Shown in pieces: positions 1 to 7,922 of a stretch of 64,000 nucleotides of DNA. Numbering within the stretch: position 1 is the first letter of the stretch; the number at the start of each line of letters is the position of its first letter. The notes beneath the pieces were generated by a model that did not search any database, had not been told where the DNA came from, and saw nothing but the letters and a program-made list of their open reading frames with translations. Position numbers and translations under genes: made by a program. Source of the stretch: Bacillus carboniphilus (GTDB taxonomy: Bacteria > Bacillota > Bacilli > Bacillales > JC228); assembly GCF_039522365.1 (NCBI RefSeq), contig NZ_BAAADJ010000063.1, positions 1 through 64,000 on the forward strand, given 5' to 3'.

Positions 1-44
1 ACTTGGGGTGGCTGGCAAGTCTTTTTTTATGTACCTAACAAAAT

Positions 45-87
45 AAGTGCAGGTCTCTGCATTTTTCCTTTGCAAAGCTCTGCACTT
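45..87 (-). terminator. Possible terminator hairpin after the first lipoprotein gene
   Basis: Arms AAGTGCAG (45-52) and CTGCACTT (80-87) are exact inverted repeats just past the stop codon of the minus-strand lipoprotein gene. The loop is long and the T-run is poor, so this is only a candidate. Confidence 0.3.
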
Positions 88-504
88 TTATTTTGCAATA
101 AACAACAAACCAGTTTCCCTATTTAAATATGTCTTATGAATAGTACCATCCTCAAAATATGTAACAATTAGTCTTTCATTGCCAATGAAATAATCAATAA
201 ATATATCATTTATTCCATCAAAGGTTGTCCCTACTTGCCCAATCTTACTTCCAACTGGGACAAACTGTTTAAATTCATCTGGTTCAAATAATTTAGTATG
301 CTTTCCAATTTCTATTGGAGTTAATTTTGCCGAAGTTTGAAAAACCAATTCTAAATTCTCTTTCTCTTTTTCTATATTGACTAGTTCCTTTTCACTTTTA
401 GATAGATTCACTGAATTATTTTTAATCCCACTTTTTTCTGGGTCACATGCATTTAAAATAATTACCAAACAAATAAAAGACAGAAGAACATATACTTTTT
501 TCAT
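88..504 (-). CDS. Small putative lipoprotein, unknown function
   Basis: The 138-residue product begins with a lipoprotein signal peptide: a hydrophobic stretch at about residues 5-19 ending in the lipobox LNAC, with lipidation expected on Cys20. The mature part opens with a Lys/Glu-rich, coiled-coil-like stretch (about 35-55) and then a compact domain of about 80 residues. I do not recognise its family. The start has an AGGTGA-type ribosome site. It stands alone at the edge of an accessory stretch of small envelope genes. The lipoprotein call is firm; the function is unknown. Confidence 0.7.
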   Translation of the reverse strand: MKKVYVLLSFICLVIILNACDPEKSGIKNNSVNLSKSEKELVNIEKEKENLELVFQTSAKLTPIEIGKHTKLFEPDEFKQFVPVGSKIGQVGTTFDGINDIFIDYFIGNERLIVTYFEDGTIHKTYLNRETGLLFIAK

Positions 505-697
505 TAGTCACCTCTCCCTATTTAACTTTAACATATTATTCCAATTTCACGGTGACTATTAGAGCAAAAATGAAAGTCACCTGAATTGGTGACCTATATA
601 TAACAACCCTTATTGAACTATTCTGTCTGTTACTTAAAGAAGAAAAATGACTAACGGACAATAATCGAACTAAACTTTTGCACCCTTTGAACTAGGA

Positions 698-1074
698 TTA
701 GTTATAAGATAAATAATCTAATAATAATTTTCGTGCTTTTTCATTGATCATATACTCTTCATATAATGATGGATAATCTGCTAACTTATCTTCAAATAAT
801 TGATATTGTTGAAAAATATCGAAGAAGGACAAATGAAGCCAGTCAATTTGTCCTTGAGGAATTTTGTTTGGAATTCCTTTCAAGACATAGCTTAGACATC
901 CAGCAATGTTCATCCAATAAGTGTTCAAATCAGCAGTTAAAGTAGAATCTTCCGAAAGTTCATTTTTGAATCCTTTTGTATTTTGTAAGTATCGCCATAG
1001 GGAAAGGGCTTTTCTAAGCTTTCTTTTATCTCATTCAACTCATCAAAAATACGTTCTTTATCTATTTTAAACAC
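698..1074 (-). pseudogene. Frameshifted YxiJ-like gene
   Basis: The intact 3' part codes for 76 residues beginning NTYWMNIAGCLSYVLKG. Reading upstream without stopping at that ATG extends the same frame through KALSLWRYLQNTKGF. The expected N-terminus (FKIDKERIFDELNEIKE), starting from GTG at 1072-1074, lies in another frame. The two frames meet near 1018-1024, where one missing A in an A-run would restore a continuous protein of about 125 residues. The size and style recall YxiJ-like proteins found beside WapA-type toxin loci in Bacillus, but that is from memory. No toxin gene is next to it here, so it may be an orphaned, decayed immunity-type gene. Confidence 0.5.
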
Positions 1075-1238
1075 CACCAAAAGATTACATATCGATTTTA
1101 CCAGTCTTTGTTCCACTATACTGCCCCATTAGCATTCTTGTAGATCACTAATTTTCAACTTTGATAAAAAAAGAGTTCCCCAGTAATATGAGAATAGACA
1201 CCACTCTAATACTCGAATTACAAGGAGGAAGCTCTACT

Positions 1239-2513
1239 ATGAAGTTTAAGATGCAAGAGAAACAAAATCAACTAATTGAAAGAATTTCTGACCAACACCT
1301 TATTGTCGGGGTAGATATAGCACAACAAGTTCACGTTGCACGAGCTGTCAATTACCGCGGAATTGTTGTTGGAGATCCAATCACATTTGAAAACAACGAA
1401 GAAGGATTTACTAGATTGCTAAACTGGATTAATGAATTAAAAGCTACCAAGAGATTAAACACCGAAATCGTTGGTATGGAGCCAACAGGGCATTATTGGT
1501 TGAGTTTATCCAAATGGCTATACAATCAGTATGTTGATGTAGTAACTGTTAATCCACACCTTGTAAAAAGGAATAAGGAAAATAGAGATAATACACAATC
1601 AAAAAGTGATAAGAAAGACGCTCTCGTTATCGCTGATATGGTGAAGAATGGCTATTATTCATATATTCGCCCTACATCCGAGGCTTTTGAAGAGTTAAGG
1701 GTATTAAATGCAAATCGTGATGTTATTGTGAAGCGTCTTGTCAGTACTGAAAATCAAATTCATCTTTGGGTTGATATTGTCTTTCCAGAACTTAGACAAG
1801 TCTTTAAAGATGTAACGTGTAAAGGAGCTATTGCCACACTTCGGTTATTTCCCACACCATTGGAACTACAGTCCTTGGAAGTCCAGTATATAGTAGACAG
1901 TTGGAAATCATTGATGAAGAGACAACCTGGTTTAAAGAAGGCCAAACTGCTGATTCAATTAGCTAAGAACTCTATAGGTACTACCTTAGCCATTGATGCA
2001 TATAAACTTCATTTAGAGGTATTACTGGATGAATTGGACCTAGCGACAGCACAACTCGAAAGAGTAGAAAAGGATATAAAGGCAGCACTTAATAAGATTT
2101 CTTATACAGATCATCTACTAGGCATTAAGGGGTTAACTGAAATAACATTAGGCGGTATTTTGGGTGAAACTGGCGAATTAAGTAACTTTGCACATGGTAA
2201 TTCCCTACTCAGACACGCAGGTTTACATCTAGTGGAAGCTAGTTCAGGAAAATGGAAAGGGCAAATTGTCCTCTCTAAACGGGGGCGATCTAGATTACGG
2301 AGATTTTTATTTTTAGCGACAATGAGCCTTGTAGCCAATAACCCTGAGTTTAAAGAACTGCACTATTATAATGTTCATATAAAAAAGATGAAAAAAATGA
2401 AATCTATCATGAAACTAATAGGAAAGCTTGCAAGAATTATTGTAGGTATCGCTCGTCGTAATGAAGCCTATTGTCCAGAGAAAGTCCAGTCATTGCCACC
2501 TTTAGCAGCATAA
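1239..2513 (+). CDS. IS110-family transposase
   Basis: The product is a 424-residue serine/DEDD recombinase that moves its IS element by RNA-guided recombination. The N-terminal RuvC-like DEDD domain shows Asp26 (VGVDIAQ), Glu81 (GMEPTGHYW), and Asp124 and Asp127 (SDKKDA). The C-terminal Transposase_20 domain holds the GIKGLTEITLGGILGE helix-hairpin-helix-like motif and the Ser-containing EASSGKWKGQ segment. The ATG at 1239 is chosen because AAGGAGG lies 8 nt before it; the frame is open further upstream but without a ribosome site. The gene looks intact and full length, so the element may be active. Confidence 0.93.
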   Translation: MKFKMQEKQNQLIERISDQHLIVGVDIAQQVHVARAVNYRGIVVGDPITFENNEEGFTRLLNWINELKATKRLNTEIVGMEPTGHYWLSLSKWLYNQYVDVVTVNPHLVKRNKENRDNTQSKSDKKDALVIADMVKNGYYSYIRPTSEAFEELRVLNANRDVIVKRLVSTENQIHLWVDIVFPELRQVFKDVTCKGAIATLRLFPTPLELQSLEVQYIVDSWKSLMKRQPGLKKAKLLIQLAKNSIGTTLAIDAYKLHLEVLLDELDLATAQLERVEKDIKAALNKISYTDHLLGIKGLTEITLGGILGETGELSNFAHGNSLLRHAGLHLVEASSGKWKGQIVLSKRGRSRLRRFLFLATMSLVANNPEFKELHYYNVHIKKMKKMKSIMKLIGKLARIIVGIARRNEAYCPEKVQSLPPLAA

Positions 2514-2559
2514 TAAATTCTAAATATAACGTTTAAATAGTTTAATATTTTTATAAATG

Positions 2560-2880
2560 TTGGCTTATTCGTAGGACCTCAAAGAAAGCACGGAGTACTG
2601 GGATACTTAAACAAAAGGGCACAGACCCATTCCGTTAGCATAACCGGCCTCCACCCCTTGGATAGGCATGACGAAGGAATGAGAGGGCATTGACCCGTTG
2701 AGACATGGGAGGGAAAGCCTCCAGGGGCGGCGTGGAGAATGCGTGCAGTATATGGAAATAAGTGGAGTTAAGGTCTACTCCTCTATTCCCGCATGCCTTC
2801 ATGTAGCCTAATTTACAATAATCATTCTATACATCCGTTAATGTTCTTACATGTGGATTTGAAATCCTGCGAATAAGCGA
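2560..2880 (+). ncRNA. Candidate IS110 bridge RNA region
   Basis: This non-coding stretch after the transposase is bounded by GCTTATTCGTAGGA (2563-2576) and TCCTGCGAATAAGC (2865-2878). They pair as one long basal stem with a single wobble. Inside lies a strong hairpin, 2741-2796: GCGTGC and GGAAATAAGTGGAG against CTCCTCTATTCCC and GCATGC, with loop TTAAGGTCTA. GC-rich segments that could form further stems occur at 2620-2740. Members of the IS1111 branch of IS110 carry their guide (bridge) RNA after the recombinase gene, so position and structure both fit. No loop-to-target pairing was verified. Confidence 0.45.
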
Positions 2881-2958
2881 GCATTTAAGAGTAAATTGAA
2901 TTAAACTGAGGGAGTTTAAGTGCATATCCTCACAAACTCTAACGAACCCCACCATTAT

Positions 2959-3231
2959 TTAACTTGCTATTACTCTGGATTTCAAATTCATTCCAACTAA
3001 TATAATTGATATAATTATGGCGACTATGCTAGAGATGAAAAATCCAATTGCATATGATGGGATACTCTCTTCTGGTACTCTATCATTTATTTCGAAAGCT
3101 AAGAAGTGTACTCCAATACCATCTCCATCGACATTTGCTCCAAGAGCTCTTAATTCTAACCCTTTATTAAAAAATAAAATTGCCAATAAAATCAAAACAA
3201 CTGCAATTACCCAACGACTATTTATATTCAT
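2959..3231 (-). CDS. Small membrane protein, unknown function
   Basis: The product is 90 residues with two predicted membrane helices, one near residues 5-22 (VIAVVLILLAILFF) and one near 60-82 (IGFFISSIVAIIISIILVG). A short extracytoplasmic loop containing NVDGDGIG lies between them. The ATG at 3231 is preferred because AAGAAGGGAAG precedes it at good spacing; an in-frame ATG 15 codons upstream lacks one. The family is not recognised. It sits among other short membrane and lipoprotein genes. Confidence 0.55.
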   Translation of the reverse strand: MNINSRWVIAVVLILLAILFFNKGLELRALGANVDGDGIGVHFLAFEINDRVPEESIPSYAIGFFISSIVAIIISIILVGMNLKSRVIAS

Positions 3232-3352
3232 TTTTCTTCCCTTCTTACAATCACCATTTTTATCCATTAAACCCACTACCCCAATTAAACATTACTTGAT
3301 CTGTTAATGAAAAAGACTGTTCTTCTTGAACACTTGCACCTATTAAATGTAT

Positions 3353-3729
3353 TTACTTTAATTCTTCTTCAAGGAAAGAAATGGCTTCATTTATGTCATT
3401 AGTTTCTAGTCCCACTTTTACTGATTTTGCACTTGTATATTTAAGAATACTTACAAAGGGTGTATCGTTGATTTCTGTCAGATTTGTCTTTAGTTTTTTT
3501 CTTAAAAATTCATATTTACTAATATTTATTATGTCGCCAATAATTCTTTCATCATTCTCTTCTTCAAATTTTGTAAACTGTTTAACGATATTTACATTAC
3601 CCTCGACATCGTAATTTCATATCTAGGTGGATAGAGAAACTCCGAGTAGAAAAAACTTATAGTTTTATAACCAGCAAATAAAAATGCAAAAAGACCAACA
3701 ATAATAAGTTTTTTTCTGATATTTTTCAT
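3353..3729 (-). pseudogene. Frameshifted small membrane/secreted protein gene
   Basis: From ATG 3729, which has AGAGGTG before it, the frame reads MKNIRKKLIIVGLFAFLFAG and on to PPRYEITM, then stops early. Moving one base restores a clean continuation from DVEGNVNIVKQF to SFLEEELK and a stop at 3353-3355. Together they give one N-terminally anchored protein of about 124 residues. The junction is near 3605-3618 and is explained by one lost base. The short PP motif after the helix resembles that of the intact neighbour at 3841-4233, so the two may be related paralogues. A sequencing error would look the same. Confidence 0.55.
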
Positions 3730-3840
3730 TGAAACACCTCTTGCCTTATCCGGTCAAACTGCTCAGTTAGTTCAAAAAGGAATTCAACATAAAATGGATC
3801 GAATCCCCCTGGATAAACTCTAGCAGTCAGCTAAAAAATT

Positions 3841-4233
3841 CTAAAGTTCTTTAAACTTGCTTTGAACCTTTACAATTACGTAGTGTTTACCCCACATTTC
3901 TGTAGTAACCACTAAACGTTCCTCACCTTTTTCAAAAAATAGACCAGCACCATCTTTTTCTTTGAAATCCCAGCCCTTTGCACCAATCAAATGCTTAATG
4001 TTTTCATCTGCTATTGAAATGCCCTTATTTTCAGTTTTTGTGATATACCAAATCGTATCTTCTTCTACTGCGATTTCTACTATCTTGCTCTCTGTTTCTT
4101 CCAGCCTTTCTATTGCTTCCTTTGTTGTTAAATTTCCTATTGGAAGTGGAGGATAATATGATTTTTTCACAAAAATAAATCCAGCAATAATAACAATTAG
4201 AATAACGAATGAAATAAATCCAACCCTTCTCAA
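3841..4233 (-). CDS. Membrane-anchored protein, unknown function
   Basis: The product is 130 residues with one N-terminal membrane helix (about 5-23) followed by SYYPPLPIG. An extracytoplasmic domain of about 100 residues follows, with alternating strands (TIWYITKTENKGISIAD, RLVVTTEMWGKHYVIVKV). The layout suggests a small sensor-like or cell-surface domain, but I recognise no family. It starts at ATG 4233 just after a GGGGGC-type ribosome site. The neighbouring broken gene (3353-3729) has a similar helix-plus-PP beginning. Confidence 0.6.
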   Translation of the reverse strand: MRRVGFISFVILIVIIAGFIFVKKSYYPPLPIGNLTTKEAIERLEETESKIVEIAVEEDTIWYITKTENKGISIADENIKHLIGAKGWDFKEKDGAGLFFEKGEERLVVTTEMWGKHYVIVKVQSKFKEL

Positions 4234-4302
4234 TTAACTGCCCCCTCGGATTTGTACAGGATATTGTATAAAATTTTTATGCTACTCTTCTGTACCGTTA
4301 CT

Positions 4303-4566
4303 TTAATAAAGTTCAACATAAAGAAACGATAATCCTTCATGGATTATCGCTCCCTTTAGTGGAATAGGCGGTTCTCCCGGAACAGGGTAAGTAATACGAA
4401 TGCCTTTAGAGCTTGGATGGAGTCCACCAACTGACACTAGAATTCCAGATTTCTTCAGTTCTTCATTGTATTTCTTCATCGCAGCAAACATCCGCTCCAT
4501 TTGCTCCTTTGGTATTGTTCCAGCTTAAGAATCCTTTGAAGCCTTCACAACCATCATAAATTTCAT
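4303..4566 (-). pseudogene. YCII/DGPF-family gene with internal stop
   Basis: From ATG 4566 (AGGAGT ribosome site) the frame reads MKFMMVVKASKDS, then TAA at 4525-4527. It continues in the same frame as AGTIPKEQMERMF and LKKSGILVSVGGLHPSSKG. This matches the beginning of YCII-related (DGPF) proteins, where the stop position is normally Glu, so GAA to TAA is the simplest explanation. The C-terminal half, including the DGPF motif, is also gone: the frame ends after LSFLYVELY beside a hairpin (CGATAATCC and GGATTATCG). The gene is dead by two lesions. Confidence 0.7.
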
Positions 4567-4767
4567 TGTAACTCCTCCTATGTACTTGCTACGCTTACCG
4601 TTAGTGGAACAGTACAATAAAATAACTTTCACTCCTATATATTGAGACAATTCATTAGTAGTTTTAACCACCTTAGTATAACCATGTCCAAGGTTAATTC
4701 TGCAAAAAAGGTGGTTAATCTTCCCTAGACCAACGCACCCTTTAATAGATGAAACCATCACCTTGAA

Positions 4768-5190
4768 CTATTCTGGAAAATCCCACGCTGGATTCCAAAC
4801 CACTTCCCACAAATGACTATCTGGGTCTTGAAAATATCCAGAGTATCCACCCCAAAAGGTATCATGTGCGGGAACTGTGATAACTGCACCAGCCCTCTCT
4901 GCCTGATCCATTACGATATCAACCTCTTCTTTACTACCAACATTATGACCAATCGTAAATTCAGTTGGGCTTACTGCTGTTTGGTTTATGCTTGTGTCAT
5001 GAGCTATATCTTTTCGCTCCCAGATTGCAAGTCTTAATCCAGGTTGTAAATCAAAAAAAGCAACAGCACCATGTTCAAATTCCTTGCCTACTATACCCTG
5101 TGTAGGAAGTCCAAGTCCATCCTGATAGAATTCCAATGACCTTTCTAAATCATCTACTCCCAAAGTAATTACTGAAATTCGTGGTTTCAT
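4768..5190 (-). CDS. VOC-family (glyoxalase/dioxygenase-like) protein
   Basis: The 140-residue product has the paired beta-alpha-beta-beta-beta modules of the vicinal oxygen chelate fold. Module 1 is ISVITLGVDDLERSLEFYQ to LAIWE. Module 2 runs from about residue 75 to GYFQDPDSHLWEVVWNP. The C-terminal DPDxHLWEV motif holds the usual metal-ligand Glu. Substrates in this family range from methylglyoxal to antibiotics and cannot be told from sequence. It is complete, with an AGGAGGA ribosome site, and sits next to a dead YCII gene, a common companion of VOC genes. Confidence 0.8.
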   Translation of the reverse strand: MKPRISVITLGVDDLERSLEFYQDGLGLPTQGIVGKEFEHGAVAFFDLQPGLRLAIWERKDIAHDTSINQTAVSPTEFTIGHNVGSKEEVDIVMDQAERAGAVITVPAHDTFWGGYSGYFQDPDSHLWEVVWNPAWDFPE

Positions 5191-5294
5191 ATTTAATCCT
5201 CCTAATAATTTTGCTCCTTACACTAAATCATCCAATATTAAAGGCATGTTTCCGTTTGTTAAAGAGAGTGACAGGATTGAATTTAATAAAAAGA

Positions 5295-5696
5295 CTATTC
5301 CACAGGCAGTTTTGTATTTACTTCATAGAGTTGATCGAATTCCCAATAACGCCCCACGGCTCCATCTCCAAATCTTTGTATATCTTTACAATAACCAATC
5401 TCATATATAACCTCATTATTGTGTTTAAAATGTAATTCATAGTCTGGTAATGCCCAGTCGATGTGAGCTGTCGAATGGGTCTTTGCATTGTCTAATTCGT
5501 TTATAAGTCCTTCTATCAATTCTTTATCATCAATCGTTGTGATCAGCTCTTCACCATTCCATTCATAAACTTCAATACTTGTAACTTCGTCGTTTAAATC
5601 CAAGTTCTTATTTTGTAATTCCTGACTATTATTTTGGCATCCCATTACAATGAGAGATAAGAAAAGGATTACAGGTAATAGTTTTATTTTCAGCAA
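5295..5696 (-). CDS. Putative lipoprotein, unknown function
   Basis: The product is 133 residues. A hydrophobic signal (residues 3-18) ends in the lipobox VMGC, so Cys20 should be lipidated and the protein held on the outer face of the membrane. The mature domain opens with a Asn/Gln/Asp-rich linker and then a small fold with SIEVYEWNGEELITTIDD and a Trp-rich segment (DWALPDYELHF). The style is like small Bacillus lipoproteins of unknown role. A short GGGGTG ribosome site precedes the start. Confidence 0.7.
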   Translation of the reverse strand: MLKIKLLPVILFLSLIVMGCQNNSQELQNKNLDLNDEVTSIEVYEWNGEELITTIDDKELIEGLINELDNAKTHSTAHIDWALPDYELHFKHNNEVIYEIGYCKDIQRFGDGAVGRYWEFDQLYEVNTKLPVE

Positions 5697-5821
5697 AAAA
5701 GCACCCCTTTACAAAACTGATGGAAATATTTAAAAATATATTCAAGTGTTATTCCAAATCCCTTCTCCATCTAGAAACACTTCAACATACAAATCAATTA
5801 TCCTTCAATAAATAAAAGAAC

Positions 5822-5851
5822 AAAAAAAGGCGTCCCCCTTATTTGGAACGC
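5822..5851 (-). terminator. Rho-independent terminator
   Basis: Read on the minus strand, GCGTTCC and GGGACGC form a 7-bp stem with one G-U pair, followed by seven T. It lies about 55 nt after the small membrane gene that ends at 5906. Confidence 0.65.
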
Positions 5852-5905
5852 TTATTTGTTTTCATTCAGATTTTTTCCAGCCGTATTTCTTTCATTTATA
5901 TTATA

Positions 5906-6211
5906 TTAGGATTCTTTCTCATCTGTCAGTATTCTAAAAGCTCCGATGATAAGCACCAAAAAGAATAACACTGGGGCAAGTTTTAGAATTCCTTTTTCTA
6001 TGAAAAAACTAATAATGACGAAAGGAAGACCAATCATCGTATATAGAGACATGAATTTAGTATAACGAATCACTCTACTAGATAACTGTGGTTCTTCCTC
6101 ATACATCCATCTCTTACCAAATAGGAGACTTTCTTCGGGATATAAATAAGTCCAAAATAACACAGCATATAGCGGAATTAAAAAAATGATGGTTATTATG
6201 ATGTCGGCCAA
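5906..6211 (-). CDS. Small three-helix membrane protein
   Basis: The product is about 101 residues with three predicted membrane helices: IIITIIFLIPLYAVLFW at the N-terminus, one around FMSLYTMIGLPFVIISFF, and one at LAPVLFFLVLIIGAF. A cytoplasmic loop containing YPEESLLFGKRWMYEE separates the first two. I take the TTG at 6211 as start because AGGGGGG lies just before it; the longer frame would overlap the upstream transporter gene. It lies 25 nt behind the MFS gene and may be co-transcribed. The family is not recognised. Confidence 0.6.
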   Translation of the reverse strand: MADIIITIIFLIPLYAVLFWTYLYPEESLLFGKRWMYEEEPQLSSRVIRYTKFMSLYTMIGLPFVIISFFIEKGILKLAPVLFFLVLIIGAFRILTDEKES

Positions 6212-6236
6212 AAAATCCCCCCTGAAAAATCTATTA

Positions 6237-7502
6237 TCAAAGTGAAACTTGAGTATTAGGTTTACTTTCAACAACCTGGTTCTTCTCTTTAATTATAATA
6301 ACGCCAATCAGTCCAACCAAAGAGAAGACAACGGGCGTAATGAAACCAAAGTAATATCCTTCCGCAATACTTCCCGACACAGACTGAAAATGGTCCAATA
6401 AATACCCAAAAATACCTGGTAGTAATACAGCACTTAGAAAGCCTCCTGTATTGGCAAAACCAGAGACAAAACCAGATTCTGTTTTAGGAAAAGTTAGACG
6501 AACGAGTGCAAACGTTAAGGAATTGGAGCCGAATCCAAAACCAATGATAAAAAATAATAGAACGAATAGGAAAAATGGTGGGTGCTCCTGAAATAATAAA
6601 AAGGTGAACCAACATAGCAAAATAATGATATGAAACACGATATAAGGTCGTTTAATCATGTCTAATCTACTGGATATCCAACCAATTAGGGGAGCACCGA
6701 TAAGAGCACCTATGAGGCTAACCATAATGAGCTGACTGGCATGTAAACGTGTTAGGCCGTAAATATTCATTCCATATGGGACGGCCCACGAACCAATGAA
6801 ACCTATATATCCTCCTACAATCCCGAAGTGACATAAGAATAATCCCCATGCCTGTCGACTAGAAAAAATCCTCTTCAGTAGGACGCCAAATTTTTCACGA
6901 TGTTGATTCGTTTTCACGATTACCGGCTGATTTGTTTTTTTAACGAGTATTAAGTAAAGAAGGACCCCACAAACACATAGAAGGCATCCTGCTGAAAAAA
7001 AGGCTGCTCTCCATCCTAGTAAGACAATCATGGCTGAGAAAGGAACCGTTGCCAGAAGGAAACCAAGGCTTCCGGTCATTCCAGCTACACCAATCAATCG
7101 AGTAAATTCCTTTGCATTAAACCATTGACTTAATATTAACACTAAATTAACCCAAATGGTCGCATCGCCTATCCCTGTTAGCATTCTAGCAAAAAACAGG
7201 ATAGATTCATGGTTACCTAGACTATACATGATGGTGCCGAAGCCCGTTAAGATGGAACCTATAATGAGAAAGAAGTTAGGTCCATAACGGTCCGCTAAAA
7301 TCCCCATTGGAATTTGTAAACATGTGTATACAAAAAATTGAATACTTGTTACTAACCCTATCGTTGATGCTGTTACCTGAAAGTCTCTCATCAATTGGTC
7401 TGTAATTAGACCTGGAGCAGTTCGCTGGCTTGCCATAATAAGATACGTAAACAGAACGGAAGTAAATACAACCCATCTGAATTTGCTGTTGTGTTTATCC
7501 AA
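6237..7502 (-). CDS. MFS transporter
   Basis: The product is 421 residues, the normal size of a 12-helix major facilitator permease. The N-half carries the motif-A-like loop GILADRYGPN between helices 2 and 3. The C-half repeats it as GWISSRLD. The early TAPGLITDQLMRDFQVTAS segment and overall style resemble the anion:cation symporter group and related sugar-acid or hexuronate-type permeases, but the substrate cannot be assigned. The small membrane gene downstream is probably in the same transcript. Confidence 0.85.
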   Translation of the reverse strand: MDKHNSKFRWVVFTSVLFTYLIMASQRTAPGLITDQLMRDFQVTASTIGLVTSIQFFVYTCLQIPMGILADRYGPNFFLIIGSILTGFGTIMYSLGNHESILFFARMLTGIGDATIWVNLVLILSQWFNAKEFTRLIGVAGMTGSLGFLLATVPFSAMIVLLGWRAAFFSAGCLLCVCGVLLYLILVKKTNQPVIVKTNQHREKFGVLLKRIFSSRQAWGLFLCHFGIVGGYIGFIGSWAVPYGMNIYGLTRLHASQLIMVSLIGALIGAPLIGWISSRLDMIKRPYIVFHIIILLCWFTFLLFQEHPPFFLFVLLFFIIGFGFGSNSLTFALVRLTFPKTESGFVSGFANTGGFLSAVLLPGIFGYLLDHFQSVSGSIAEGYYFGFITPVVFSLVGLIGVIIIKEKNQVVESKPNTQVSL

Positions 7503-7571
7503 TATATTTACCCCTATTAGCTTTTTAGTCTATGTATATGATTTCTTTTCATAAAATAAGGATGTACTACT

Positions 7572-7599
7572 AAAAAAGGATTGCCCAAAAAGGCAATCC
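7572..7599 (-). terminator. Rho-independent terminator
   Basis: GGATTGCC and GGCAATCC form an 8-bp stem with a CAAAAA loop. On the minus strand it is followed by TTTTTTA. It ends the short gene at 7605-7823. Confidence 0.8.
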
Positions 7600-7604
7600 C
7601 ATTT

Positions 7605-7823
7605 CTACCGTTTCCGCTTCTTAGAAGGATCCTCGATCACTTTGCTCTTTTTACTCACTTTCTCCAAACTTACTTGCACATGTACCTTGTTATCATCCGC
7701 ATGTTCAACACTTAGTACTTTTGCTTTTCTACCTTTAATTTTCAAATCGTCACCAACAGCTGGAACTGTGTTGCGCACTTGATTTAAAACCATATCTTTA
7801 TTTTCATAAAAATACACAAACAT
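7605..7823 (-). CDS. Small basic protein, unknown function
   Basis: The product is 72 residues. The middle (VRNTVPAVGDDLKIKGRKAK) looks like a small beta-barrel of SH3/KOW type, as in GDxxxIKGRKxxV. The C-terminal tail is very Lys-rich (KKSKVIEDPSKKRKR). A nucleic-acid-binding role is possible from this composition but is inference only. The gene has its own terminator and stands alone between the MFS gene and the aromatic catabolic operon. Confidence 0.6.
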   Translation of the reverse strand: MFVYFYENKDMVLNQVRNTVPAVGDDLKIKGRKAKVLSVEHADDNKVHVQVSLEKVSKKSKVIEDPSKKRKR

Positions 7824-7887
7824 ATGGCCTCACCTTTTCTCATGGTATGTGCTATAAATATGAGAATTCGCCATCATTTAGACCGCA

Positions 7888-7922
7888 TAAAAAAAGACTA
7901 CGAGAAAAAATTCTCGCAGTCT
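7888..7922 (-). terminator. Terminator of the Phe/2-oxoacid dehydrogenase operon
   Basis: AGACTACGAGAA (7895-7906) and TTCTCGCAGTCT (7911-7922) make a near-perfect 12-bp stem with an AAAA loop. It is followed on the minus strand by TTTTTTT. The first arm overlaps the stop codon of the E3 gene. Confidence 0.9.

Larger units (their letters stand above)
1161..2880 (+). mobile_element. IS110-family insertion sequence (ends not determined)
   Basis: The element contains an IS110 transposase gene (1239-2513) followed by about 370 bp of structured non-coding DNA. IS110 elements usually lack terminal inverted repeats and target duplications, so the exact ends cannot be fixed by eye; these limits are approximate. 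The nearby GCTTATTCG inverted pair (2563-2576 and 2865-2878) lies wholly downstream of the gene. It therefore frames the non-coding part, not the whole element. The setting is a cluster of decayed genes. Confidence 0.5.

Noticed and set aside
3381-3614. 77-codon plus-strand frame
   Set aside because: It is the antisense shadow of the frameshifted minus-strand membrane gene.
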